Shown here: positions 17,769 through 26,112 of the stretch, in pieces
How the letters are laid out: each line of letters opens with the position of its first letter
Numbering within the stretch: position 1 is the first letter of the stretch
NCBI GenBank assembly: GCA_035550735.1
Contig: DASZOM010000049.1
Location: 1 to 56,223 of the forward strand
Length of the DNA: 56,223 nt
Direction of reading: 5' to 3'
Origin: JANQRA01 sp035550735
GTDB taxonomy: Bacteria; Actinomycetota; Acidimicrobiia; Spongiisociales; ZC4RG35
Position numbers and translations under genes: made by a program
The notes under the pieces: generated by a model
Told to the model about the DNA's origin: nothing
Database searches by the model: none
The model's input: the letters and a program-made list of their open reading frames with translations, nothing else

Positions 17769-19049
17769 TCATCGGGCTCCCGTGACCGCCTGGTGAGCCC
17801 TCGCCACCTGCTGGTCCCAGGACGAGTGACGGACCGCGCTCGCCCTGGCCGCGGCCCCGAGTGCCTCCCTCAGCGCCGGGTCGTGCCTGAGCCTCTTGAT
17901 GGAGGCAGCGACCGCCGATGCGTCCCCGGGTGGCACCAGGAGGCCATCCTCACCGTCAGAGATCAGTCGAGCGAGCTCTCCTGTCCGTGGTGCGATCACC
18001 GGAAGGCCACAGGCCATGTACTCCCGAAGCTTGAGTGGCGAGTAGTGGAAGGTCTCGGCGTCCGAACTGGAGATCAATGAGACGTCCATCGCCGTCAGGT
18101 GGGCAGGTATCTCGTCATGAGCCACGGTGCCCGTGAAGACGACCCGGTCGACGCCGAGCGCCCGGGCCTTCTCCTCGATACGGGGACGCTCCGAGCCGTC
18201 GCCCACCAGGAGCAAGGCGAGATCCTGGACCGAGTCCTTCAGCTCGGCTGCTGCCTCGATGACGACATCGATCCCGTGGAACTGGCGAAAGCTCCCGATC
18301 CATCCCACGACGAAGGCGTCCTCGAGGCCATGTCTTTGCCGCACCGAGCCACCAGGCACGTCCGGGGTGAATGTGTGAACGTCGACACCACATGGGGTGA
18401 CCATGATCCGGTCGGCAGGGACGCCGCGGCGGGCCACCTCTGCGGCAACCTCATCGGAGACACAAGCGATCAAGTCGGCCGCCCGGAACAACGGGTTCTC
18501 GTCGAACTTCTCGAGGAGTGTTCCCCAGCCGGGGCGGCGGACACCCCATCTCCTCGCCTCCCAGATGACGGGGGCATCGACGAACAGCACGAAGGGGACT
18601 CCGAGATGTCGGGCAATCCTCAGCCCGGTGTCGTGGAAGAGGTCGTGGCGTTGCCATACGAACGCGATCCGCCGATCCGACCACTGCTCGGCGTCGACCG
18701 ATCGGTCGAAGGCGCGGGCACGGCGCGCCTCCCGAATGTCCTTGAGCGCCGTCTTGGCCACCTTGGGGACGAACCGACGCCATGAGCGGGATCTGGCGGT
18801 GAGATGGCTCTGCGATGCCAGGGCTCGGGCCTCCTCGGCTTGCAGCACACCCTCCGGGGTGATGAGCCACGAGTTGCCCCACATCCGTCTGGCCGCCCCG
18901 GCCCAGCCTGCCGCGGTCACCCATACCGCCACCGGCCCGGTCTGACCGGTGCTGGGACGCGGCATGATGAAGAGCGCCCCGTCGGCCTCCTGGCCGGCTT
19001 CGGGCGTCACGGCTTGCGCGACAGCCCCACTGGCATCGACGTCGTTCAC
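17769..19049 (-). CDS. Glycosyltransferase family 4
   Basis: A 426-residue GT-B enzyme with an unusually long N-terminal region (about 100 residues) before the strand FVWQRHDLFHDTGLRIARHL. The donor domain starts at VVGWIGSFRQFHGIDVVIEA. The donor-site motif is FHYSPLKLREYMACGLPVIA, where the E-x7-E pattern is partly replaced by the SPLKLREYMA form common in this subgroup. A GGAAGGGGGGA ribosome site precedes ATG 19049. A 91-bp gap upstream could hold an internal promoter, although no clear -10/-35 pair was seen. Confidence 0.9.
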   Translation of the reverse strand: MNDVDASGAVAQAVTPEAGQEADGALFIMPRPSTGQTGPVAVWVTAAGWAGAARRMWGNSWLITPEGVLQAEEARALASQSHLTARSRSWRRFVPKVAKTALKDIREARRARAFDRSVDAEQWSDRRIAFVWQRHDLFHDTGLRIARHLGVPFVLFVDAPVIWEARRWGVRRPGWGTLLEKFDENPLFRAADLIACVSDEVAAEVARRGVPADRIMVTPCGVDVHTFTPDVPGGSVRQRHGLEDAFVVGWIGSFRQFHGIDVVIEAAAELKDSVQDLALLLVGDGSERPRIEEKARALGVDRVVFTGTVAHDEIPAHLTAMDVSLISSSDAETFHYSPLKLREYMACGLPVIAPRTGELARLISDGEDGLLVPPGDASAVAASIKRLRHDPALREALGAAARASAVRHSSWDQQVARAHQAVTGAR

Positions 19050-19140
19050 ATTCCCCCCTTCCGGTCTGTCGACCGGGTGATCCTGCTCCTGTCAGCGTAC
19101 CGAGCAACGGTCGGCCCGCCACCACCGTCTCGGGGCACCA

Positions 19141-20166
19141 TCAGCTCCCGACGGTCTCTGCCGGCCGGTGACCCAGACGCCATTTCAGCCTCCACGTCAC
19201 CCGGCGCCACTGCCACCTGGCCCACTCGACCCATACTCTTCGCTTCGATGCCCGGCGTGGCGCGCCCGGTTCGTAGCCGAGATCGTCGAGCAGGTCGCCG
19301 GCGATTGCCTCGAACAATGCCACCTCTTCGCCCGACATCCGGGTGCGCCAATCGATGAGGCCCGCTGTCGGGGGCAGGACCAGGTGCTGGTGGTCGGCGG
19401 GATGCCGGGCGTCGACCAGGAACTCCTCTGCCGTCTCGCGGTAATGGAGCATGTCCTCGTGGTAGTCCAGGTCGACGAAGTCACAGATCGCCCGGACCGT
19501 CCCGACGGGATCGGTCACGAGGTCCTCATAGCGAAACTCCCGATAGCGATCGGGGCCCAGGCGACCCCCGGCCTCGCGGCCGCGCGAGACCCGGAGTCTC
19601 CAATGGAAGGCGGCCCAGGCGATATCGCGAGGAGCTGCCTGCTCTGCGTCGATGTAGGCCATCGCGACGTCGCGGCCATCACGGATCACGTGAACGAATC
19701 GGGCCTCCGGGAAGAGGTCTGCCAGGAGTGGCATGTGAGAGATGTGAAGCGGCGCCTTCTCCCCATAGCGCTTCTTGCCCCTGCTCGACACGTAGAGCTC
19801 CCAGACCGCACGAACCGCGTCGCTGAAGGAGCTCGGTGCCATGGCCGCCAGGGCGTTCTCCAGCTCCGGTCTCGCCAACTGGAGACGACGAAAGTGGGAG
19901 AACCCGTAGAGGTCGTCCACGAACCGCCCCAGGTCGACTCCCCCCGGCCTCTCGTAGGAGCCACGTTTCGAAGCCATGTGAGGGAGGAAGCGAGCCTCGT
20001 GTGCCATGGCCATCTCGGGATGTGAGTCGAACATGACCCGGAGCAGCGTCAGACCCGTCCGGCCACTCCCCACGAGGAACGGGACGGGAGTCGAGACCGA
20101 TGTGACGTGTTGCGAATTCGGTCGGTTGTCTGCCGGATCGGTCCCGGCTGCTTCATCCTGTGACAT
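19141..20166 (-). CDS. PAPS-dependent sulfotransferase
   Basis: A 341-residue sulfotransferase transferring sulfate from 3'-phosphoadenosine-5'-phosphosulfate to a sugar or other hydroxyl acceptor. The 5'-phosphosulfate loop is FLVGSGRTGLTLLRVMFDSH and the 3'-phosphate-binding strand/serine-helix region is FVHVIRDGRDVAMAYIDAE. YGEKAPLHISHMPLLADLFP is also typical of this family. There is no signal peptide or membrane helix, so it should act in the cytoplasm on nucleotide- or lipid-linked glycan. It begins six bases after the phosphoesterase stop. A paralogue lies at 29028-29936. Sulfation of the surface polymer is inferred. Confidence 0.9.
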   Translation of the reverse strand: MSQDEAAGTDPADNRPNSQHVTSVSTPVPFLVGSGRTGLTLLRVMFDSHPEMAMAHEARFLPHMASKRGSYERPGGVDLGRFVDDLYGFSHFRRLQLARPELENALAAMAPSSFSDAVRAVWELYVSSRGKKRYGEKAPLHISHMPLLADLFPEARFVHVIRDGRDVAMAYIDAEQAAPRDIAWAAFHWRLRVSRGREAGGRLGPDRYREFRYEDLVTDPVGTVRAICDFVDLDYHEDMLHYRETAEEFLVDARHPADHQHLVLPPTAGLIDWRTRMSGEEVALFEAIAGDLLDDLGYEPGAPRRASKRRVWVEWARWQWRRVTWRLKWRLGHRPAETVGS

Positions 20167-20172
20167 CGCCCC

Positions 20173-21744
20173 TCAGTGACAGGAACCCGTGCCTTGGTCT
20201 GTGAATCCGCCCGCCTCAGTCGGGAGGAACTCCCACTGGTATCCGTTCTCGTGGAGTGCCAGCAGGAGCACACCGAAGGACTCGCCGTTTCTCACCTCGC
20301 TGTTCGGGGCGGCCGGGCCGAAGTCGCGCAACGAGCGCCCTCCGGTTCCGACAACGATCTGGCGGATGCCCCTCTCCGGATCACCTGCCCCTTGGGGATC
20401 CTGCGGGGCGAAACGCTCATAGCTGTGCTCGTGACCGGCGAGGACCAGCTCCGCTCCATCCTCGTAGAGCAGTCTGAAGAGCCCGTCGACACCGTCGTCG
20501 GGCCCGTGCTCGCCCGAGCTGAACAACGGGTGATGCCAGTAGGCCAGTGTGCAGAGAGCATCCGAGGCGGCCAGCTCGCTGCGGAGCCATTGACCCTGAG
20601 GCGACGACTCGTCACACCCGCCGACGTCACTGCAGTTGGAGTTGAGCGCGAGGACGTGCCAGGCACCGAGCTGATAGCTGTAGTAGCCCTGCTGGGGCGA
20701 GCCGGCAGCCGAGCCGAAGTAGTCGAAGTAGCCGCTTGCGTCCTCGGTCTGATAGTCGTGGTTGCCGGGTGACGGACGGGTGCGGTCCTTGTGCCGGCCC
20801 CAAGTCGGGTCGTAGCACTCGGCGAACTCCTGTGGGGTTCCCTCGCCGTAGGCGTTGTCGCCTGCGGTGAAGACCACGGCCTGCGGGTATTCGGCCACGG
20901 TCTGGTCGAGCAGACTCGCCGTCGCCGGAGCTGCGCCCTCGCAATCGGCTATGTCGCCGGCTCCCACCAGGATGGCGGTGTCACCATCGAGCAAGGGAAG
21001 GGTCGGCGTCTCGGCCGTGGGTGCGGTGGTCGTGGTGGCCGCCGGAGGTGCCCCCTCTGCCCAACGCACCACCAAGACGGGTGGATTGAAACCGTCCTCC
21101 GCCGAGGCGAATGCGATCGAGTCGCCGCCGCTGGGGACCAGGTAGAAGTCGTGCTGGCCGGGACCGGTCACCACGGAGCCGAGATCGACCTCGATGTACC
21201 GGCCTTCGGGCCCGGGGGCCGGAATCGACGCCACCTGCCGGCCGATCGCAGGCGCGTTGGAGGCGTTGGTATCCGCTTGAGACCATTGCCCGTCGACGAG
21301 ATTCACTCCGACAATGTCCTCCCCGTCATCGACCACGAAGAGACGCAGCACCGCGGAGCGGACCGTCTCCCCTTCGGGGATGCCTGTCACCTGGAATCGG
21401 AGAAGCCCGCGGGTCACCTCCGGGAAGTCGTCTTCGACCTCGATCGTGTCGTTGAGCCCGTTGACCTCGTCCGGCGTCTCCTCGTCGACGTAGGTGTCCT
21501 CGGCGGCCACGATGCTCACCTGGCCGGGTATGTCGGTGCTGGGCGTCGTCGCCAGTGTGGTCGTGGTCGGCCCCACGGGCGCAGTCGTCGGAGACCCCGT
21601 CGGCACCGTGGTGGCACTGGGCGCGTTACCCGAACTGGAGATCGCCCATCCGATGGCGAGACCAGCGACAATCGCAGCCGCGGCGGCCAGCGCGATGTTC
21701 AAGTATCGCTTTCGGTCGCGCCCGGAACTCTCGTTGTCGGTCAT
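20173..21744 (-). CDS. Secreted metallophosphoesterase with N-terminal DNRLRE-like domain
   Basis: A 523-residue protein. ATG 21744 is preferred over the ATG five codons earlier because GGGGG lies eight bases before it. One N-terminal membrane helix (LNIALAAAAAIVAGLAIGWA) is followed by a Thr/Pro-rich linker, then a beta-rich domain beginning VSIVAAEDTYVDEE and resembling DNRLRE/CBM96 modules. The catalytic part has LVGAGDIADC, TAGDNAYGEG, GNHDY, YWHHPLF and LAGHEHSYER, a full set of calcineurin-like metal ligands close to purple-acid-phosphatase types. It is probably anchored outside the membrane and hydrolyses phosphoesters. The genes around it suggest a role on surface polymer or phosphate scavenging. 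Confidence 0.9.
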   Translation of the reverse strand: MTDNESSGRDRKRYLNIALAAAAAIVAGLAIGWAISSSGNAPSATTVPTGSPTTAPVGPTTTTLATTPSTDIPGQVSIVAAEDTYVDEETPDEVNGLNDTIEVEDDFPEVTRGLLRFQVTGIPEGETVRSAVLRLFVVDDGEDIVGVNLVDGQWSQADTNASNAPAIGRQVASIPAPGPEGRYIEVDLGSVVTGPGQHDFYLVPSGGDSIAFASAEDGFNPPVLVVRWAEGAPPAATTTTAPTAETPTLPLLDGDTAILVGAGDIADCEGAAPATASLLDQTVAEYPQAVVFTAGDNAYGEGTPQEFAECYDPTWGRHKDRTRPSPGNHDYQTEDASGYFDYFGSAAGSPQQGYYSYQLGAWHVLALNSNCSDVGGCDESSPQGQWLRSELAASDALCTLAYWHHPLFSSGEHGPDDGVDGLFRLLYEDGAELVLAGHEHSYERFAPQDPQGAGDPERGIRQIVVGTGGRSLRDFGPAAPNSEVRNGESFGVLLLALHENGYQWEFLPTEAGGFTDQGTGSCH

Positions 21745-21764
21745 CGTGTTTGCCCCCATCTATG

Positions 21765-21781
21765 CAAGCGCAGGGCGCTTG
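21765..21781. promoter_or_regulatory. Perfect inverted repeat just upstream of the phosphoesterase start
   Basis: CAAGCGC at 21765-21771 and GCGCTTG at 21775-21781 form a perfect 7-bp inverted repeat around AGG, centred about 29 bp before the phosphoesterase start. It could be an operator or a 5'-leader hairpin. The rest of the 169-bp gap (21745-21913) shows no gene. Confidence 0.4.
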
Positions 21782-21913
21782 ACTCTATTGCGGTGACTCC
21801 CGCATCGGTAGCAGGGGGCGACTCGAGCATCCACCAGCACGGACGCGAGCAGCCATCCCTCCTCCACTTCCGGGAGAGCTTAATCCGGCTTCGAATAACG
21901 GGAACCCCCCGAT

Positions 21914-22825
21914 TCAGCCGACGATGGTCTCCGCCGTTCGTCGGGCTCCCGTGAACCCGGCGGCGATTGCCAGGGCATAGGTGATGGCCACCACGATCAG
22001 GGCGGGCAGTTCGGTCTGGAACCGGGCCGCAACACGCGAACACAGGACCACCACCACGAATTGGGGGATCGAGGCGAGGACAGCCCCGATCCAGTTGCGA
22101 TTCACCCAGGTGACCAGTCTGATAGCGCTGGGCTTCAGCCAAACGACCACCGGCTCGAGCAGCAACAGACCCAGACACGCGGTCGATCCGATTATCGAAG
22201 ATGGTCTGGCCTGACCCCCGGCAGCGACCACCACGAGCAAGCATGCCACCGCGGCGTAGCCACCCTCCGGTCCCAACGAGGCAGCCACCCGTGGCCATGC
22301 CAGAAAGCTCACGGCCAACGACGCAGCTCCGATGATGAGGGCCTGCTCGGTGTCGGGCACAGCGGCGAACGCTCCCAGGGTGGCCAACGTGAAGAAGATG
22401 ATCCCGAGCCCCATCTTGTCGTGACGCATCTCGAAGTCGCTGATCAGAAATCCGGCGAGGGGGACAACCAGAGCGATCAGGATCCGCACCCAGAGGAACT
22501 GGGTTGCCGGTGTGGTGACTGCCAGCCAAACCGCTCCGGGCGCAGCTGCCAGCGGCTGGACCCAGACCGGGGTCTTTGCGAGACGAGCGCCGAGCACGCC
22601 GGCGGCGACGGAGATCACCGCCAGCACGGTCGGGCCCAGGAGCTCGTCGGTCAGGTACAGGCCGCCCAGGGTCGCCCCCGCGACGAGAACGCCGGCGATC
22701 GGAAGCGGTGGACGCTCGCGGCCGACCGCGAAACGAAGCGCCCATCCTGCCGCCAGGGCGGCGAGACCGAGACGGAGGCCGACGCGGAAGTAGGCGGTAT
22801 CGAAGAGGGCGAGGAGGTCCGACAC
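21914..22825 (-). CDS. Polytopic membrane protein, unknown function
   Basis: A protein of about 303 residues with nine or ten hydrophobic helices and short loops, ending FTGARRTAETIVG. I do not recognise a family. GTG 22825 is chosen because it follows the upstream stop by 19 bp and leads straight into DLLALFDTAYFRVGLRLGL; the open frame extends to 22924 inside the neighbouring gene, and the ribosome site is weak, so the start is uncertain. Conserved-looking features are ISDFEMRHDKMGLG and LVTWVNRNWIGAVLA between helices. Flanking genes encode secreted repeat proteins and a phosphoesterase. It could be a transporter or a polymer-handling membrane protein. Confidence 0.65.
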   Translation of the reverse strand: MSDLLALFDTAYFRVGLRLGLAALAAGWALRFAVGRERPPLPIAGVLVAGATLGGLYLTDELLGPTVLAVISVAAGVLGARLAKTPVWVQPLAAAPGAVWLAVTTPATQFLWVRILIALVVPLAGFLISDFEMRHDKMGLGIIFFTLATLGAFAAVPDTEQALIIGAASLAVSFLAWPRVAASLGPEGGYAAVACLLVVVAAGGQARPSSIIGSTACLGLLLLEPVVVWLKPSAIRLVTWVNRNWIGAVLASIPQFVVVVLCSRVAARFQTELPALIVVAITYALAIAAGFTGARRTAETIVG

Positions 22826-22844
22826 GGCGCCGGAGTGTATCGGC

Positions 22845-24524
22845 CTAGGTCCCGGCGCAGCCCTCGGGATAGCGGAGATGGGAGTCCCCGGCAACGCCCT
22901 CGAGGGTGATGGTTCCGTTCCCACCGGGAGGCGTGAGACGGACGTCTACCAACTCGTGTTCACCCAGGCCGAAGTGGGCGATGGGAGCGACGCCTGCCGA
23001 ATAGCCCTGGGTGACGGTTATCTCCCGAGCGCCGATCAGCTGGTCCGATCCGGGCTCGAGCACCTCCACCAGCCACCCGATCCCGTGTCCGTGCTCGGCC
23101 CCGAGCGACACCTCCAGCCAATGGCCAGAACCGGTCTCGTTGCGCAGCAGGATCGACGGCAACGAGGGCTCGAACTCGACCAGGAAGATGTCGAGACGGC
23201 CGTCACGGTCGAAGTCGGCGCTCGGTCCGGCAACCCAATACTGAGGGCTGCCCAGACCCGGGGCATCGCCGAAGCGGGGGGTGTCGCCCTCGAGCCCTCG
23301 ATGGATGAGCACCGCGGGCCTGGTGCCGTCCCCGGCCGATGCCGTGGCGACCAGGTCGGGCCAGCCGTCGTTGTCCATGTCGTTCAGCTCGACGTGAGGA
23401 GCCTTGGTGGGGAAGGGCACCAGCCCGGCGGCCTCGGTCACATCCTCGAAGCCGGGCATCCCATCTCCGTCCACCCCGCGGTTCAGATACAGGCGAACGG
23501 GCACCTGAGCCCCGTCGTCGACCGTGCTGTTGAAGTGATGGCCGACGGCGACGTCGAGCAAGCCGTCCCGGTTGACGTCGGCGATGGAGACACCGGTGAT
23601 CAAGTCCTCGTCGCCGAATAGCTGCCACTGGAAGACCTGGCTGTCCGCCTCCCGGAACCCGTCGTCCGATGAGACGAACAGACGGTTCGAGCCTGCCACG
23701 AAGATGTCTGCGCGACGGTCACCGGTCAGGTCGGCTATCCCGACGCCGAGCCCGAAGATGTCGACCGGGAGGCCGGCATCTGCAGTGACATCGGTGAAGG
23801 AGAGACCGCCTTCGTTGCGAAGCAGGACACTCCCGCCCTCGTCCGAGGCGATGAAGAGGTCGAGCAACCCGTCCAGGTCGTAGTCGAGGACACCTACCGC
23901 CCTCCCCCCCAGACCGGCGCCGGGCAGACCCGAGTCCCCGACGGGCGCCAGCGATCCCCCCTCGTTGGCGAGCAGGGTCGTCCATGGCGCCCCCGCCATG
24001 TCCTCGTCGTAGTTGCGAGATGCGACCAGGTCGAGGTCACCGTCCCCGTCGAGATCGGCCATCACCCCGCCACTGGTGCGTGAGAACGCATCACCCATCG
24101 ACCCGGATGGCGCAAACACACCTTGCTGGTTGATCAGGAGGGTGTCGGGCGCCGGGCCGGTGGCACCACGCACCTGATAGTCGGCGGCGTCGCGGTCGGC
24201 GAAGGTGCCCACGAACAGGTCCTGCCAGCCGTCTCCGTCGACATCTCCCCACACCGCGGCGTGGGCGTACATGCCGAGCAGCGGATCGATCAGCCCGGCG
24301 GCCTCGGTTTGGTCGGAGAAGGTGACCTCCTCGCTGCCCTCTCCCGGAGCGGCGGTCCAGCACACGAGCTCACTTTCACCACCAGCAGGAATGGACCCGG
24401 CCCCGGTGTCACCGGAAGTCGCCGGCGCCGAGCCATTGTCACCGCCCGTGGTGGTGGCCGTCCCGGCGCCGTTGCACGACACCAGGACGAGGGCGATCAA
24501 CCCGACGAGGACGCTTGCCCTCAA
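22845..24524 (-). CDS. Lipoprotein with FG-GAP/VCBS repeats and ASPIC/UnbV-like C-terminus
   Basis: A 559-residue exported lipoprotein. The signal sequence ends in the lipobox LVSC (Cys17), followed by a Gly/Thr/Ser-rich spacer. Calcium-binding FG-GAP/VCBS blades follow, with motifs such as GDVDGDGWQDLFVG, ADLDGDGDLDLVAS, LDYDLDGLLDLF, ADVNRDGLLDVAVG and ADFDRDGRLDIFLV, suggesting a seven-bladed propeller. The C-terminal 110 residues (SGHWLEVSLGAEHGHGIG onward) resemble the ASPIC/UnbV domain found with these repeats in CRTAC-like proteins. It overlaps the preceding gene by 4 bp. A role in surface adhesion or glycan binding is plausible but not shown. Confidence 0.88.
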   Translation of the reverse strand: MRASVLVGLIALVLVSCNGAGTATTTGGDNGSAPATSGDTGAGSIPAGGESELVCWTAAPGEGSEEVTFSDQTEAAGLIDPLLGMYAHAAVWGDVDGDGWQDLFVGTFADRDAADYQVRGATGPAPDTLLINQQGVFAPSGSMGDAFSRTSGGVMADLDGDGDLDLVASRNYDEDMAGAPWTTLLANEGGSLAPVGDSGLPGAGLGGRAVGVLDYDLDGLLDLFIASDEGGSVLLRNEGGLSFTDVTADAGLPVDIFGLGVGIADLTGDRRADIFVAGSNRLFVSSDDGFREADSQVFQWQLFGDEDLITGVSIADVNRDGLLDVAVGHHFNSTVDDGAQVPVRLYLNRGVDGDGMPGFEDVTEAAGLVPFPTKAPHVELNDMDNDGWPDLVATASAGDGTRPAVLIHRGLEGDTPRFGDAPGLGSPQYWVAGPSADFDRDGRLDIFLVEFEPSLPSILLRNETGSGHWLEVSLGAEHGHGIGWLVEVLEPGSDQLIGAREITVTQGYSAGVAPIAHFGLGEHELVDVRLTPPGGNGTITLEGVAGDSHLRYPEGCAGT

Positions 24525-25966
24525 GGGAGATGGACCACCAGCAGAACTATCTCACCGAAGCCGTCGTCGGCCCCGGCGGGACCGGCGTTGACCCCGAGAT
24601 AGACACGGTCGCCGCTCGGCGACACCGCGATGCTGTAGGTCCCACCGATGCGCAGACCGAGCTGCTCCTCGACCAGCGGATTGAGCTCTGCCAGCACTTC
24701 CTGCTCACCGGTGTCGGTGTCCACGGCGGTCAGGGCGCCGCCGAATTGCCAGGCGTCGCCGTGGGCGTCGGGAAGGTAGAAGAAGCGATCCCCCGAGGGA
24801 TGAATCGCCATGCTGGCGACATATGCGGTCGGGTTGCCCAACGGCTCGATCTCACCGGACGGATGGAGCACGAAGAAGGCGTCTGGGTCGCGGGTGACGG
24901 CGAAGACCCGCCCGTCGGGGGCGGGGAAGGTGGAGGCGCGCAGCCAGTCACCCGGCATGGTGGCATCGAGAGTCGTGACCTCGCCGGCGCCCGGTTCGTA
25001 GACCGCCAGCCGGCCTCCCCCGATCGAGTAGTAGGCACGACCCTCCCCGTCGACGAGGATGTTTCGGTAGCCACTGTGCACCAGGGGATCTCCGGTGAAC
25101 ACCACTTCCTCGGTGGTGGTGTCGTAGGCGAAGAAGGGGCCGTCGTCGACGTCGGCGTCCTGTGACGCCGGATCGATCGCCTCCCCGTAGAGAAGACCGT
25201 GCTCCGGGGAAGAGGCCAGAGAGGGGACCCCGTGCTGCTCCACCGTCACGTCGAGAGCGGTCATCGTCCTCGAATCCGGATCGAGGCGGAACAGGTAATC
25301 GCCGGTGTAGGAGCCACCGTAGTGCAGGCCGTTGCTGCTTCCCCAGTATGTCGAGAAGTAGACCTCTCCACAGGGCCCCTGGACCATCTGGCCGTGGATC
25401 TTGCCGTACCCCCACGACCCGGGGCTGTGGTCGATGTAGCTGAGCACATCCCCGAGCATCGCCAGGGTGCCGGTGGACGGGTCGTACTCGAAGATGAAAG
25501 AGTTGCCGTCGACACCGTTGTGATCCCCGATCGCCGAGATGAACCGGCCGTCGGCGAGGGCGACGCCCTGACCCCACTGCGACCAGAGCTCCGCCGGGTA
25601 GTCGGGACGGGGATACACCGCGGCCTCGACCCGGAGCCCGTTCACCTCCCCGAGATCGGTCATCTCCACCTCCGGCCCTCCCACGAAGGGCTCGCCGGGA
25701 GGCAGCTCACAGGACGGGTCGACACCGCCCTCGGTGGGTGTGGTGACGTCTCCGCCGGTATCGCCGCCGGAATCCCCACCCGTGGAGGGGCTGGTGACCG
25801 GGGCCCCGCCACCTTGGGAAGGTGACGTCCCCGCACTCGAGGTTCCGCCGGATCCACGCCCGAGGAGGACTCCCAAGAGCACGCCAGTGGCAAGGAGTAT
25901 CAGGAATCCCACCCCATAGACGACCGGCAAAATGGCGCTCCGGCTTCGCCCGCGACCCAGCTCCAT
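24521..25966 (-). CDS. Membrane-anchored secreted beta-propeller protein
   Basis: A 481-residue protein with an N-terminal membrane helix (ILPVVYGVGFLILLATGVLL) and a Gly/Ser/Thr/Pro-rich linker of about 60 residues. An extracytoplasmic domain of repeated beta-strand motifs follows, such as FIFEYDPSTGTLAMLGD, YLFRLDPDSRTMTALDV, RLAVYEPGAGEVTTLDA and TAVDTDTGEQEVLAELN. These resemble blades of a seven-bladed propeller (SMP-30/quinoprotein-like). No catalytic residue set is recognisable. It is first in the minus-strand unit, with a -10-like TATCCT only nine bases before ATG, so the message may be leaderless. It overlaps the FG-GAP lipoprotein gene by 4 bp. Confidence 0.82.
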   Translation of the reverse strand: MELGRGRSRSAILPVVYGVGFLILLATGVLLGVLLGRGSGGTSSAGTSPSQGGGAPVTSPSTGGDSGGDTGGDVTTPTEGGVDPSCELPPGEPFVGGPEVEMTDLGEVNGLRVEAAVYPRPDYPAELWSQWGQGVALADGRFISAIGDHNGVDGNSFIFEYDPSTGTLAMLGDVLSYIDHSPGSWGYGKIHGQMVQGPCGEVYFSTYWGSSNGLHYGGSYTGDYLFRLDPDSRTMTALDVTVEQHGVPSLASSPEHGLLYGEAIDPASQDADVDDGPFFAYDTTTEEVVFTGDPLVHSGYRNILVDGEGRAYYSIGGGRLAVYEPGAGEVTTLDATMPGDWLRASTFPAPDGRVFAVTRDPDAFFVLHPSGEIEPLGNPTAYVASMAIHPSGDRFFYLPDAHGDAWQFGGALTAVDTDTGEQEVLAELNPLVEEQLGLRIGGTYSIAVSPSGDRVYLGVNAGPAGADDGFGEIVLLVVHLP

Positions 25967-25975
25967 CCAGGCGGC

Positions 25976-25981
25976 AGGATA
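25976..25981 (-). promoter_or_regulatory. Candidate -10 element of a leaderless transcript
   Basis: TATCCT on the minus strand fits the actinobacterial TANNNT -10 pattern and ends nine bases before ATG 25966, which would place transcription initiation at or next to the start codon. No good -35 is seen, and there is no purine-rich ribosome site in front of the ATG. Confidence 0.4.
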
Positions 25982-26098
25982 GTGCGCAACGGGAGTTGTC
26001 TGACCACCGACCGCGGTTAGAGTTACCCCCGATTCGTCTTGGGGGGGTCAATCGTCTTGCAGTCGTCAACGAACGTCCGTTCACATCTGGCCGTGGGC

Positions 26099-26104
26099 CA
26101 TAAT
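26099..26104 (+). promoter_or_regulatory. Candidate -10 element for the ABC exporter unit
   Basis: CATAAT ends eight bases before GTG 26113 (ATG follows at 26116). This spacing again suggests a leaderless or nearly leaderless message, matching the arrangement on the opposite strand of this 146-bp divergent gap. No convincing -35 or ribosome site was found. Confidence 0.4.
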
Positions 26105-26112
26105 CCACGCTT

